Positions 26,362 to 35,582 of a stretch of DNA of 50,502 nucleotides are shown in pieces. The notes beneath the pieces were generated by a model. The model searched no databases. It had not been told where the DNA came from and saw only the letters and a list, made by a program, of their open reading frames with translations. The stretch lies in contig JAUNGD010000019.1 of assembly GCA_030524705.1 (NCBI GenBank), forward strand, positions 5,677 to 56,178. The letters run 5' to 3'. Within the stretch, counting starts at the first letter, position 1. The number at the start of each line of letters is the position of its first letter. The position numbers and the translations under genes are program-made. The stretch comes from Lachnospiraceae bacterium (GTDB lineage: Bacteria; Bacillota; Clostridia; Lachnospirales; Lachnospiraceae).

Positions 26362-26480
26362 TTTGCGTTCTCCTCCGCAAAGCTCTCATATTTCTTCATT
26401 CTCATATGCACCATCACATTCTTCATCCCTGCAGCCGTTTTTATCTCTGCCTCTGTCCACGCCCAGATACTGTTTATCAA
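26358..26480 (-). CDS. Short ORF (40 codons) bridging permease and response regulator
   Basis: A TTG start at 26480 has a perfect AAGGAG 5 bases upstream (26491-26486), and the frame stays open for 40 codons to a TGA that overlaps the regulator's ATG (ATGA). The peptide is charged and helical in look (for example MRMKKYESFAEENAK at the end) with no membrane segment or known domain. An internal ATG would give 22 residues. It may be a real small protein or a device that delivers ribosomes to the regulator gene. I do not recognise the family. Confidence 0.5.
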   Translation of the reverse strand: MINSIWAWTEAEIKTAAGMKNVMVHMRMKKYESFAEENAK

Positions 26481-26501
26481 ATATTCTCCTTATCAAATAT
26501 T
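26474..26501. repeat. 12-bp direct repeat at the permease/short-ORF junction
   Basis: TTATCAAATATT occurs at 26474-26485 and 26490-26501 with CTCC between. On the minus strand this repeats the end of the permease gene (ATATTTGATAA) and creates the TTG start of the short ORF, so the junction may have arisen by a short duplication. Confidence 0.75.
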
Positions 26502-29270
26502 TTCATTGCGGATGCTCTCAAAAATATCCCCGCCGCGCTTTGTCTCAAAGCAGAACAATGTCAGTGAAAGCAGCGCCGCGCCTGCCAGTATCACAGAGGC
26601 CGCCGTCCATGCCAGAGAAATGGGAAGCTGCATATTCCCCAAAATTACATGTATTCCGGTCCGGACAATGCAGATCAGCACTCCCGCGAGAATCCCCGCC
26701 TGCAGCAGCGCCCGGAAAAAAATTCCTCCGCATTCGTACAGCAGCATCCTTTTCATTTGCCCTGATGTCATTCCAAGAGACCGCAGGACTGCAAACTCCT
26801 GACGGCTTCCCAATATCCAGCCCCGGATCGAATTAAACAAATTCAGCAGGCAGATGACAGAGGTAAGAGCCACAAAGCAGGCCAGCAATATATCCGCAGT
26901 CTGCAGAATTGCCTTTGCCATCGTTGCCGTATACCCTGATTCCACCAGGAAAATCCCGCTGTCATTTTGCTCACTCAGTCTCCTCAGTCTGTCCGGGAGG
27001 TCCGTTTCCTCCCCATTCATGCGAAGCAGAAGATACGGACTCACAAGCATATTTCCCTCTTTTCCGGCTGTCATATCTGCAATTCGTCCCGCGGTCTTTG
27101 TATTTACAATCAGCCAGATAAAGTTTGTTCCCAGGTCTGTCACGTATTCTTTCAGCTGCTCCTTCGTGAGCAATCCGGCTACCTCAAGGGACATCTCCAT
27201 GTCTCTTTCTTCCTTCCCGGAATAAAAGCTGACCGGAATTACGCCGCCCTGTTCGAGATCCGTCATTGCTCCAATATGATAAAAACGATACCGTTCCGGC
27301 CTCATGCCCCAGACAGACAGCGAATCCGTAGAGATATCTCCCTCATTCACCACCAGAGCGGCATTCTGCTCTTCATCCAAGAGCTTCTCCGCATCCGCCC
27401 CGGCCGCCCGGGCCAGATCTAGCAGCGTATCGTCATCCATCGAAACGATATTGACAAGCTGCCGGTCATCAGGCGTCAGATCGCGGTATTCCTCCTCTGA
27501 CAATTTTCTGTGATAGTACAGATCATAAATATCATGGCATGCGTCCCAATACTCCTGGCTGTATACCGTCTTTGAAACCTGTCCTGCAAACATAGCGTCG
27601 CTCCATTCCAGCACACGCTCCACCCCCGGATCTCCGGTGATTTCCTGTTTCAGGGCCTCAAACTGTGTCCTGTCCTCCCCGGTATAGGAATTATATACCA
27701 TATAATCATACAGCTCAGGATTCGTGGTAAAATCTGACCTCATGAGCTTCACTGAAATGATACGGTGCACTGCGCTGGAGCCGAAAGCCGTGACAACCAT
27801 AAGAACCATAAATACCCCGGCGGCAGCAGCGGCAGACTTCGTTTTTTTCCCCCGTCTCGCCATGGTATTTTTCGCCAGCATCCCTTCCGCGCCGGCAATA
27901 CGGATCACCTTCGGGCTGATGCGGTACTGTCTGCTTCTCTTTTCCACATTTCCGCGAATACATTCCACCGGGCCGATTTTTCCGATCTTCCGCGCCGGAA
28001 GCCACGCTGAGATCACCACGGTCACAACGCTGAACGCCACCGTTAATACAATGTTTTCCGGTGATATTTTGATCCCGGCAGGGCATGCCTCCACGATTTC
28101 CTCCAGCCCCATAAAGACCCCGATCATCGGCCGGAGCTTTGCCATCGCAGCATAGATAACAGCAATTCCCAGCAAAATCCCCACTGGAAGCGCAAAAATC
28201 AAAAGAGAAAAAGCTTCATAAAATATACTGCTGCGTTTCTGCCTGCCGGTGGCCCCGACAGAGCAAAGCATTCCGAGGTACCTGCTGCGCTCCTGAAAGG
28301 ACATATTGAATACATTATATATCAAAAGCAGGGAACACGCTATAATCAGAACTATAAAAAACACAGTCATATACCGGGCTGCTGCATTAAACGTAGAATC
28401 CGAAGAGTTACCGGAAAAGGAAAGCATGTAGTTGTTAAAATCTATTTCATGATCTCCCGCAATTTCCCGAAGCTCCATAAAATACATAGGAGGAAGCTGA
28501 TCCAGAGTCAGGAGCATCGACAAATTAAAGGTTTCCGGGACATTCTTCAGCACAGTGAGCGCCGTATATCCTGCCGCCCCGGCGTCCTCATAGGAGGGAG
28601 TCTCCATAATCCCCACCACCTTATACGTACCCTTCTGTCCCGTATACTCCTTGTTTTCCCGAAAGCTCTCATTTTCTCCGAAATACGGAAAGCTCTCCGG
28701 CACGGCCTTTGTCTCGCCGTATGCCAGGGTAAGCTCATAAAAAGGAAACACGGTCTTTTCCATCTGGCTGTCAGTTCCCGTGACAGAACGTTCAAAAAAT
28801 GCGGCCTCTACCGTATCGCCCACCGCCAGAGCTGCCCCGTCCTCCAGGGCGCTTTGGCTGACGATAAGCTCCGTCTCACTTTCCGGCAGCCTTCCCTCCA
28901 GCACACGAATATTCATCCAGTCAAAGCAGGGCTCTCCGTAGCCCTTTACATTCAGGTAAGGCCGCTCTTTATTTGCCGACTGCTCAAATACCGTGCAGCC
29001 GTAGGCTGCGGAGGCTGCCGTCTCCTTTACATAGGAAAGCTGCTCCACCTCTTCCCGTTCCTTCTGCGTGACGCCGTACATACTGACATGCCATTTTCCG
29101 TCCTTCAGGGAGGCCACCTCCTCCAGATATGCAATGCCGGTGTCTCTGCCTACAAATACGCAGGTCATAAGCAGCACCATGCAGACGATTCCGGCAAACA
29201 TGGTCAGAGTGCGTCTTTTATTCTTTTTCATATACTGCCGGGTGACATAAAAAATAACATTTCCCTTCAC
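26493..29270 (-). CDS. FtsX-like ABC transporter permease (925 aa)
   Basis: A long permease with an N-terminal membrane segment (about 18-36), a large outside region, three membrane segments near 300-425, a second outside region and three or more segments near 785-910. This is the arrangement of two FtsX-type halves. Such permeases work with a LolD-like ATPase on hydrophobic or peptide substrates outside the membrane. It starts with GTG, overlapping the ATPase stop as GTGA, and GGAGG lies 9 bases upstream. With the downstream kinase and regulator it forms a four-gene peptide-sensing/resistance module. The exact substrate is unknown. Confidence 0.9.
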   Translation of the reverse strand: MKGNVIFYVTRQYMKKNKRRTLTMFAGIVCMVLLMTCVFVGRDTGIAYLEEVASLKDGKWHVSMYGVTQKEREEVEQLSYVKETAASAAYGCTVFEQSANKERPYLNVKGYGEPCFDWMNIRVLEGRLPESETELIVSQSALEDGAALAVGDTVEAAFFERSVTGTDSQMEKTVFPFYELTLAYGETKAVPESFPYFGENESFRENKEYTGQKGTYKVVGIMETPSYEDAGAAGYTALTVLKNVPETFNLSMLLTLDQLPPMYFMELREIAGDHEIDFNNYMLSFSGNSSDSTFNAAARYMTVFFIVLIIACSLLLIYNVFNMSFQERSRYLGMLCSVGATGRQKRSSIFYEAFSLLIFALPVGILLGIAVIYAAMAKLRPMIGVFMGLEEIVEACPAGIKISPENIVLTVAFSVVTVVISAWLPARKIGKIGPVECIRGNVEKRSRQYRISPKVIRIAGAEGMLAKNTMARRGKKTKSAAAAAGVFMVLMVVTAFGSSAVHRIISVKLMRSDFTTNPELYDYMVYNSYTGEDRTQFEALKQEITGDPGVERVLEWSDAMFAGQVSKTVYSQEYWDACHDIYDLYYHRKLSEEEYRDLTPDDRQLVNIVSMDDDTLLDLARAAGADAEKLLDEEQNAALVVNEGDISTDSLSVWGMRPERYRFYHIGAMTDLEQGGVIPVSFYSGKEERDMEMSLEVAGLLTKEQLKEYVTDLGTNFIWLIVNTKTAGRIADMTAGKEGNMLVSPYLLLRMNGEETDLPDRLRRLSEQNDSGIFLVESGYTATMAKAILQTADILLACFVALTSVICLLNLFNSIRGWILGSRQEFAVLRSLGMTSGQMKRMLLYECGGIFFRALLQAGILAGVLICIVRTGIHVILGNMQLPISLAWTAASVILAGAALLSLTLFCFETKRGGDIFESIRNENI

Positions 29271-29968
29271 TGTACATCACCTCCGGTCAGCCGGATCCGC
29301 TCATCCCGGATAATACGCCCGTCCTCCAGGCAGAGCATCCGGTCAGCCTGCAGAGCAATGCTCTCATCATGGGTAATCAAAAGCAGCGTCTGTTTTTGAC
29401 TGCGGTTTGCCTCCTTCAAAAGCCGTACAATCTCCGCCCCATTCTTGCGGTCCAGATTGCCCGTGGGCTCATCTGCCAACACGATGGCCGGATGATTGAA
29501 CAAAGCCCTGCCGATAGATACCCGCTGCTGCTGACCGCCGGAGAGCTGCCCCGGCAGATTGTTCCGACGCTCTGTAAGCCCCAGGCTCTCCACGATTCTG
29601 TCCAGCCGTTCCCGGTCCAGCCTCCGTCCGTCCAGAAGATGCGGCAGCACAATGTTTTCATCCACATTCAGCACCGGAAGCAAATTGTAAAACTGATAGA
29701 TAAGCCCGATCTGCCTTCTCCGAAAAACCGCCAGCTTATTTTCGTTTAAGGCGTGAATATCTGTACCTCCGATAAATACCTTTCCCTCCGTGGGCTTGTC
29801 AACGCCGCCTAAAATATGCAGCAGTGTGGATTTTCCGCTGCCGGAGGGGCCGACGATGGACACAAATTCCCCGGCCTCCACCGAAAAGGAAACGTCGTCC
29901 AGCGCTTTTACGCAGGCGTCTCCTGTACCGTATACCTTTGAAAGATTTTCACATCTGAGAATTTCCAT
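29267..29968 (-). CDS. ABC transporter ATPase, LolD/MacB/BceA type
   Basis: 233 residues. Walker A VGPSGSGKSTLLHILGG, the family's QIGLIYQFYNLLPVL loop, signature LSGGQQQRVSIGRAL, Walker B IVLADEPTGNLDR and switch His in LLITHDESIA. It energises the adjoining FtsX-like permease and is the first gene of the module. Its AGGAGG lies 8 bases before the ATG and can pair with an upstream CCTCCT in longer transcripts (see 29975-30012). Confidence 0.92.
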   Translation of the reverse strand: MEILRCENLSKVYGTGDACVKALDDVSFSVEAGEFVSIVGPSGSGKSTLLHILGGVDKPTEGKVFIGGTDIHALNENKLAVFRRRQIGLIYQFYNLLPVLNVDENIVLPHLLDGRRLDRERLDRIVESLGLTERRNNLPGQLSGGQQQRVSIGRALFNHPAIVLADEPTGNLDRKNGAEIVRLLKEANRSQKQTLLLITHDESIALQADRMLCLEDGRIIRDERIRLTGGDVQ

Positions 29969-29974
29969 AGAAAA

Positions 29975-30012
29975 TGCCTCCTGTCTTTGATAATTTTATC
30001 ATACAGGAGGCA
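29975..30012 (-). promoter_or_regulatory. Stem that can hide the ribosome site of the ATPase gene
   Basis: A 10-bp perfect inverted repeat, TGCCTCCTGT / ACAGGAGGCA on the minus strand with an 18-base loop, places the ATPase Shine-Dalgarno inside a stem. The pairing arm (30003-30012) lies upstream of the candidate -10 box TATGAT (30003-29998), so only transcripts arriving from further upstream would contain it. Confidence 0.6.
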
Positions 30013-30051
30013 CGTGACACTACCGTGAATTTTAAAGTGACAAAATTGTCA
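29998..30051 (-). promoter_or_regulatory. Activator-type promoter of the FtsX-ABC module
   Basis: A -10 TATGAT (30003-29998) has a weak -35 (ACGGTA, 30026-30021) at 17 bases. GTGA(C/A) direct repeats at 30014, 30025 and 30037 (plus strand) are spaced 11 and 12 bp and overlap the -35 area. A dyad TGACAA-AA-TTGTCA (30038-30051) lies next to them. This suggests binding by the module's own OmpR-type regulator. Confidence 0.55.
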
Positions 30052-30077
30052 TTTATATGATTGAATAAACTGTTCTT

Positions 30078-30941
30078 TTATACCTCAACCAGCTCATACT
30101 CTTTTGAACCGATCCCCAGCTTCACCGCTGCTTCCACCGTGAGAAGCCCATTTTTCGATTCGATCCGCTCCACAAGATGATCTCTGCCCGGGTCATCGGA
30201 TGCATAGACGAGATCCAGGCAAGCCTGATCGATCGCCACCGGATCCAGGGAGGCAAGAATGCCGATGTCCTTCATGCAGGGATCCTCCGCCACCGCACAG
30301 CAATCACAGTCCACGGACATGTTCGCCATGACATTTACAAACGCCATATTGCCCTTGAAGTATTTCACTACAGAGGAAGCGGCGTCCGCCATAGACTCCA
30401 GGAAGGAATCATGGTCAGAGGTCCAGAATGCGTCAATATCTCCTACGCCGTGAATGTATTTCTTGCCGTAGCCGGAGGCTACTCCGATGGAAAGCTGCTT
30501 CAGCGCTCCGCCGTAGCCGCCCATGGGATGACCCTTAAAATGCGAGAGCACCAGCATGGAGTCATAATTGCCGATATGGCTTCCCACATAGTTTTTCTTG
30601 ATCTTCAGTCCGTCCGGGATCTCCAGCTCCAGATCCGGCTTATCCGCATCCAGAATATCCACCGGGAACAGCCTGGAAAAGCCGTGCTTCTCCATCGTCT
30701 CCAGGTGCTTTTCCGTCGTATCTCTTGAGCCCTCGTAGGCCGTATTGCACTCTACAACGGTTCCCTTCACATAATCCACCATCGGCTTCCAGAATTCACC
30801 GCGAAGAAAATTTTGGTTGCCCTCCTCGCCGGAATGCACCTTGACCGCAACCTTCCCTTCCAGCTCCTTGCCGACCAGTTTATACAGCTCCAATACCTTT
30901 TCCGGTGTGATTTCTCTTGAAAAATAAACCTTTGATTTCAT
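30078..30941 (-). CDS. DUF362 domain protein
   Basis: 287 residues matching the DUF362 family (KVAVKVHSGEEGN, LVLSHFKGHPMGGYGGALKQLSIG, ASLDPVAIDQACLDLV). Many DUF362 proteins carry an added ferredoxin domain; this one does not, though a cysteine cluster (VDCDCCAVAEDPC, about residues 209-221) could bind metal or an iron-sulfur cluster. The biochemical role of the family is not established. A clear ribosome site (AAGGAGGGAG) and its own promoter precede it. Confidence 0.88.
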   Translation of the reverse strand: MKSKVYFSREITPEKVLELYKLVGKELEGKVAVKVHSGEEGNQNFLRGEFWKPMVDYVKGTVVECNTAYEGSRDTTEKHLETMEKHGFSRLFPVDILDADKPDLELEIPDGLKIKKNYVGSHIGNYDSMLVLSHFKGHPMGGYGGALKQLSIGVASGYGKKYIHGVGDIDAFWTSDHDSFLESMADAASSVVKYFKGNMAFVNVMANMSVDCDCCAVAEDPCMKDIGILASLDPVAIDQACLDLVYASDDPGRDHLVERIESKNGLLTVEAAVKLGIGSKEYELVEV

Positions 30942-30977
30942 TTCTGGCTCCCTCCTTCAGTTCCGTTTTTTCTGAAT

Positions 30978-31006
30978 ATTGTACCACGGATACATCTATT
31001 TCTCAA
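30978..31006 (-). promoter_or_regulatory. Promoter of the DUF362 gene
   Basis: TTGAGA (31006-31001), 17 bases, TACAAT (30983-30978) on the minus strand, 37 bases before the start codon. A 7-bp stem TATCCCC/GGGGATA (31014-31033) just upstream may belong to the end of the RND gene, but no T-run follows. Confidence 0.65.
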
Positions 31007-31058
31007 TCATTTTCTATCCCCCATCCGGGGATACTTCATCATCTCATTTTACTTTCAT

Positions 31059-34000
31059 TTACAGATCAAAATTCTCCCGCATATCCTTTTCTCTGTTAAA
31101 GATATCGTAAATGCAGGGCACTACAAACAGCGTCAGAAGTGTTCCGTAAACGAGACCGCCCACCGTAACGATCGCCATAGGCTGTATCATATCGGCGCCC
31201 ATTCCCATGCCGGCGGCCAGCGGCAGAAGGCCCAGGATGGTCGTGAGGGCCGTCATCAGAATCGGCCGGAGCCTCGTCTTGCCTGCCTCTACGATGGCTG
31301 ATTTTTTATCCATACCCTCCCGGCGGAGCTGGTTGATATAATCTACCAGAACGATACCATTGTTGACAATAATACCAGACAGCATAACGAAGCCGATCAT
31401 CGCAATGACGCTGACAGGATTGTCAGTCAGATACAGGCCGAACAGGCCTCCCGTAAATGCCAGCGGAATCGTAAACATGATGATAAACGGCGACAGCAGG
31501 GACTGGAACTGAATAACCATGATCAGATACATGAAAACGACTGCCAGTGCAAGCATTTTCAATACCTCGCCCATGGCTTCATTGATCGTCTCATCCTCTC
31601 CGGCCATTTTGATGCTGTAGCCCTCCGGCACATCATAGTCCTCCAGCGCTTTTTGTACATCCGCCGATACAAGGCCGATGTTGTGGTCATCGTCGATCTG
31701 AGCCGTCACCGTGACATACCGGTTCTGAGACTGACGCTGGATAGAGGAAAATCCTTCTGTATCCTGGAACTCCACTAGCTTGCTTAAGGGAACGTCCACA
31801 TCCTGGTTTTCTTCATCCTTACCGGTGATGGTAAGCTTTTTGATCTTATCCCTGGTCAGTGTCTCATCCGCATCGCTGACCACGATAACAGAATAATCCT
31901 TAGACATCGTGGAAAGCGTAGTCGCGCTGGAGGCCTCCGCAAGCTTCGCCTGCAGCATCTGGAATACCTGGGCCGTCGTCAGCTGGTAGCTCATGGCCGC
32001 ATTTTTGTCAACCACCAGCCGCAGCTCCAGCGTCTTCTCGTCAATTCCGTCGGATACCTCTGCCGTACCCTCCACGGTCTTTACGATGTCCGCCACCTCG
32101 CCGGCCATACGCTTCAGCTCATCCAGGTCACGTCCCTGAATCTGAACAGAAATGCCGCTGCCGCCCAGAGCCGACATATCCATGGTGGAGGTCTCTACAT
32201 TCACTTCACAGTCCAGATCCTCCGTCCGGTCCAGGATCTCCTTTTCCAGCTCCTTATTGCTGATCGTCTTATTCTCATCCAGCAGCACGTACATGGATAC
32301 CTGCTCTGTATCGCTGCTGCCGCCTCCTCCCATGAGGCTCATGCCGCCAGAGCCGTTCATCGCTCCGACGTCCGTCACATCCTGAATGGAAAGGATCCGC
32401 TCTATTACTTCATCTGAAAGCGCCGCCGTCTCCTGCAGCGTGCTTCCCTCCTTCGTCTGAACCGTCACACTTACCTGCGTGCTGTCCATTTCCGGCATAA
32501 AAGCAGTACCCTTTGAAAGCGCCAGATAGCCGGAATAGCCCAAAAGTCCCAGGGCCAGCAGCAGTACAAGGAATTTCAACTTCAGAGAGCCCCTCAGCAA
32601 AACCCCGTATCCGCTCTGGATCAGATTCATGACCCGGGATTTCTTTTCCGTTGTCTTTCTCAAAAGTCCCGCGCCCATCATGGGAACCACCGTCAGCGCC
32701 ACCGCCAGACTGGCCAACAAAGAAAAGGCGATCGTCAGGCCCATGTCCACGAAAAGCTGTCTCGTGATACCCTCCGTAAATACGATCGGAAGGAAAACGC
32801 AGATCGTAGTCATCGTAGAAGCCGCGATGGAGCCGGCTACCTGGTTCGCACCCTCCACGGCCGCCTTTTTAGCCGGAACGCCGAGACTTCGCAGCCGGTA
32901 TATATTTTCAATTACAACGATGGAGTTATCCACCAGCATACCGACTCCCAGCGCCAGACCGGAAAGGGAAATAATGTTCAGGCTGATGTTGCTGAAATAC
33001 ATCAGTACCAGCGCCGTTACAATACTGATCGGGATCGAGCAGGCAATCACCAGCGTAGGCCGGAAGCTCTTCATAAAGATCAGCAGAATCACAATAGCCA
33101 GCACCGCACCGGAAAGAATATTGTCCAATACGGAATCTACCACAAGATCAATGTAAATGCCCTGATCCATCAGCTTCACGATATGGACGTTCTCGTTGGA
33201 TTCCTCAAGCTTTGCGAACCGGCTCTTGATGCGGTCGGAGACGTCGCCTGTGGAGTAGCCGGACTGCTTCTGCATCGTAAACACAACTCCCGGATGGCCG
33301 TTCACACTGGCGTAGATCGTATCGCTGTCGTCTATGACCGTCACGTCCGCCACATCCGAAAGACAGATCGGGTCCACGTCATCCATGTGAAGGTTCAAAA
33401 GCATCAGATCCTCCAGCCCCTCCGTATCCGTCAGCTTATTGCCGATACGCACCAGGAAGTCAACGCCGTCCTCCGTCACATAGCCCGCGGGCATACTGAA
33501 GTTCTGCGCCGCCAGAATTCCCTTTATCATATCCTTTGTAATAATCTGTGTCACGTCGGCCTGCTTGTAAGCGCTCTCCTTCTGATCCTTGATCTGCTCC
33601 AGCGCCGCATCAAGCTGCTTCTGCCCGGCGCTCAGCTCGGCCTTGCCCGCCGCCATCTCAATGGTAGCCGAAATCTTTGCCGCATTCAGCTGGGCCGTCG
33701 CCTCCGATACCGTACTCTGCCCGGAAGCGATCTTGGCCTTCGCATCCTCAAGCTGCTTTTTCGCCGCCTGCAGCTGCGTCCGCCCGGAGCTTATCTGCAC
33801 CTTGCCCTCTGCAATGGCCGTTTTGCCCTGCTCCAGCGCCACCATCTGCTCCGGCATTGCATCTATATTCTTCTGGAGCTCGGCAATACCGTCATCTACC
33901 TGAGCCTTTCTTGTGATCAGCTCCGACTTGACGCTGTCCATGCTGGACACCATGGCATAATAATCCCCGGAGGTATTTACCCCGATGGCTGCCAGAGCCG

Positions 34001-35534
34001 CCAAAGCATCTGCCTTTGTCTTTTCATAGGCGGCCTTCTCCGCCTGCTTTGCCTGCAGCTGGCTCTGAAGAGAGACAAGATCCGAGGACTGGACCAGCTG
34101 CTCCAGCTCATCCTTCGACAATCCCCCGGCATCCTGAATGATCTCATCAATATTAAGAACAAAATCGTCCTGACCGACCACCGGGGCAGAAGTACCCTGT
34201 CCTGGCTCTGACGCCGGAATATTCTCATCCAGTATCTCGTCCTGCTGATCCGATACATCCGCCGCCATGATTTCATCCTCTGACGACTGCGTTTTCACCG
34301 TACCGTTTTCCTGCAGGCTTGCGCCGAAAGCTCCGGCATCCTCTGACTGCAGGCCGGACTCCGCACTGCGTCCCGAAACGCTGCCGCCTGTTCCTGTCTG
34401 ACTATTATCCGGCGCCCCGGTCTGATTGTTCCCCGGTGCCTCCGTCTGACTATTGCCCGGCGCCTCGGTCTCCACAGTCCCGCCCAAAGCGGCGATCTGG
34501 CCCTCCAATATTTTGATTTCCTGATCCAGGCGGACAATCTGGGCCTCCAGAAGTGCGATCTGGCCCGGCGCTGCCTCCAGCTGCTGAATCCCTGTCTCAA
34601 TCTGTGTCTTCTGGGCCGCCAGAGCCTCCTTCTGCACCGGAAGCTGCTTCAGCGCGGCCTCTCCCGCCAGAAGCTCCTTCTCCTTTTCCAGCAGCTCGCT
34701 CTCAGAGGTATCCAGGGCCTGCAGGCCGGACTCCACCTCTGCCAGCTTCTGGTCAATCTGCACCTGTCCGGTGATCATCTGGGAGGTGCCGGAGCTGAGC
34801 TGGCTCTCCGCCTGGGAGGTCTGATCCACCAGCTGGCCCTGGCCGCTCTCCAGCTTATCCTTGCCCTCATCCAGCTCCGCCTGGGCATCCTGGATCTCCT
34901 GCTCGGCCTCTTCAAACTTCTTGTCCAGGGCAGCGATGACCTTTTCATTTACTGCGTCCAGCTTATCCTGCCGCAGCATCACCTGCACCTGCTCCTCTAT
35001 CGTACCATTGGCGCTGACGGAAGCCACGCCCTCGATACCCTCCAGCTCCGGGAGGATTTCATTATTTACCAGCGTGGTCAGCTCGCTCTGGGTCATATCC
35101 CCGGCTTCCATGGCCGCTACCATGACCGGCAGCATATCCGGATTCAGCTTCATAATAATAGGGCTGCCCACCGAGTCATCCCAATATCCTTCTATCTGAT
35201 CCAGGCTCTCCCGCATCTCTATCGTCACAGCATCCATGTTGGCATTCTGGGAAAACTGCAGAATAACGGTGGAAATATTTTCACTGGAAATTGAATTGAT
35301 CTCCTCGATATTGCTGATCGTCGCCATGGACTGCTCCACCGGCTTGGTAACGATCGTCTCCACCTCCTCCGGGCTGGCTCCCGGATAAACCGTATACACG
35401 ACTGCATAGGGCAGAGTCATATCCGGCAGCAGATCCGTCTGCATGCTGGTAAAAGATACATAGCCCAGAATAATCACTAAAACCACCCCGACGATGACGG
35501 TATAGGGGCGCTTGACGCTGTAACGTGATAACAT
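31059..35534 (-). CDS. RND efflux permease with a very large coiled-coil insertion
   Basis: 1491 residues against about 1030-1070 for usual HAE-type RND pumps. The ends are normal: TM1 near 10-28, PDMTLPYAVVYTVYPGASPEEVE, a second 12-TM core with GVGMLVDNSIVVIENIYRL (TM4 relay, Asp-Asn rather than Asp-Asp) and a closing VTVGGLVYGTLLTLFVVPCIYD. Residues about 202-660 are extra: heptad-rich coiled coil (202-350), a low-complexity EAPGNxQT linker (355-382), an acidic stretch, then a second coiled coil (475-655). The insert sits in the porter domain between KLDAVNEKV and AAQNFSMPAGYV, which normally adjoin. No adaptor or outer-membrane partner is encoded nearby. Substrate unknown. Confidence 0.92.
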   Translation of the reverse strand: MLSRYSVKRPYTVIVGVVLVIILGYVSFTSMQTDLLPDMTLPYAVVYTVYPGASPEEVETIVTKPVEQSMATISNIEEINSISSENISTVILQFSQNANMDAVTIEMRESLDQIEGYWDDSVGSPIIMKLNPDMLPVMVAAMEAGDMTQSELTTLVNNEILPELEGIEGVASVSANGTIEEQVQVMLRQDKLDAVNEKVIAALDKKFEEAEQEIQDAQAELDEGKDKLESGQGQLVDQTSQAESQLSSGTSQMITGQVQIDQKLAEVESGLQALDTSESELLEKEKELLAGEAALKQLPVQKEALAAQKTQIETGIQQLEAAPGQIALLEAQIVRLDQEIKILEGQIAALGGTVETEAPGNSQTEAPGNNQTGAPDNSQTGTGGSVSGRSAESGLQSEDAGAFGASLQENGTVKTQSSEDEIMAADVSDQQDEILDENIPASEPGQGTSAPVVGQDDFVLNIDEIIQDAGGLSKDELEQLVQSSDLVSLQSQLQAKQAEKAAYEKTKADALAALAAIGVNTSGDYYAMVSSMDSVKSELITRKAQVDDGIAELQKNIDAMPEQMVALEQGKTAIAEGKVQISSGRTQLQAAKKQLEDAKAKIASGQSTVSEATAQLNAAKISATIEMAAGKAELSAGQKQLDAALEQIKDQKESAYKQADVTQIITKDMIKGILAAQNFSMPAGYVTEDGVDFLVRIGNKLTDTEGLEDLMLLNLHMDDVDPICLSDVADVTVIDDSDTIYASVNGHPGVVFTMQKQSGYSTGDVSDRIKSRFAKLEESNENVHIVKLMDQGIYIDLVVDSVLDNILSGAVLAIVILLIFMKSFRPTLVIACSIPISIVTALVLMYFSNISLNIISLSGLALGVGMLVDNSIVVIENIYRLRSLGVPAKKAAVEGANQVAGSIAASTMTTICVFLPIVFTEGITRQLFVDMGLTIAFSLLASLAVALTVVPMMGAGLLRKTTEKKSRVMNLIQSGYGVLLRGSLKLKFLVLLLALGLLGYSGYLALSKGTAFMPEMDSTQVSVTVQTKEGSTLQETAALSDEVIERILSIQDVTDVGAMNGSGGMSLMGGGGSSDTEQVSMYVLLDENKTISNKELEKEILDRTEDLDCEVNVETSTMDMSALGGSGISVQIQGRDLDELKRMAGEVADIVKTVEGTAEVSDGIDEKTLELRLVVDKNAAMSYQLTTAQVFQMLQAKLAEASSATTLSTMSKDYSVIVVSDADETLTRDKIKKLTITGKDEENQDVDVPLSKLVEFQDTEGFSSIQRQSQNRYVTVTAQIDDDHNIGLVSADVQKALEDYDVPEGYSIKMAGEDETINEAMGEVLKMLALAVVFMYLIMVIQFQSLLSPFIIMFTIPLAFTGGLFGLYLTDNPVSVIAMIGFVMLSGIIVNNGIVLVDYINQLRREGMDKKSAIVEAGKTRLRPILMTALTTILGLLPLAAGMGMGADMIQPMAIVTVGGLVYGTLLTLFVVPCIYDIFNREKDMRENFDL

Positions 35535-35582
35535 AAGTTTCCTCCTGCTCTGTCATTCTTTCGCTGTCTTATTCTGCTTAAT

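Noticed and set aside
29976-30012. Terminator of the DUF362 gene
   Set aside because: The stem lacks a following T-run and contains the ATPase ribosome site, so a translational role fits better.
33183-34211. Long plus-strand open frame opposite the RND insert
   Set aside because: It mirrors the Ala/Gln/Leu-rich coiled-coil coding sequence and shows no start signal.
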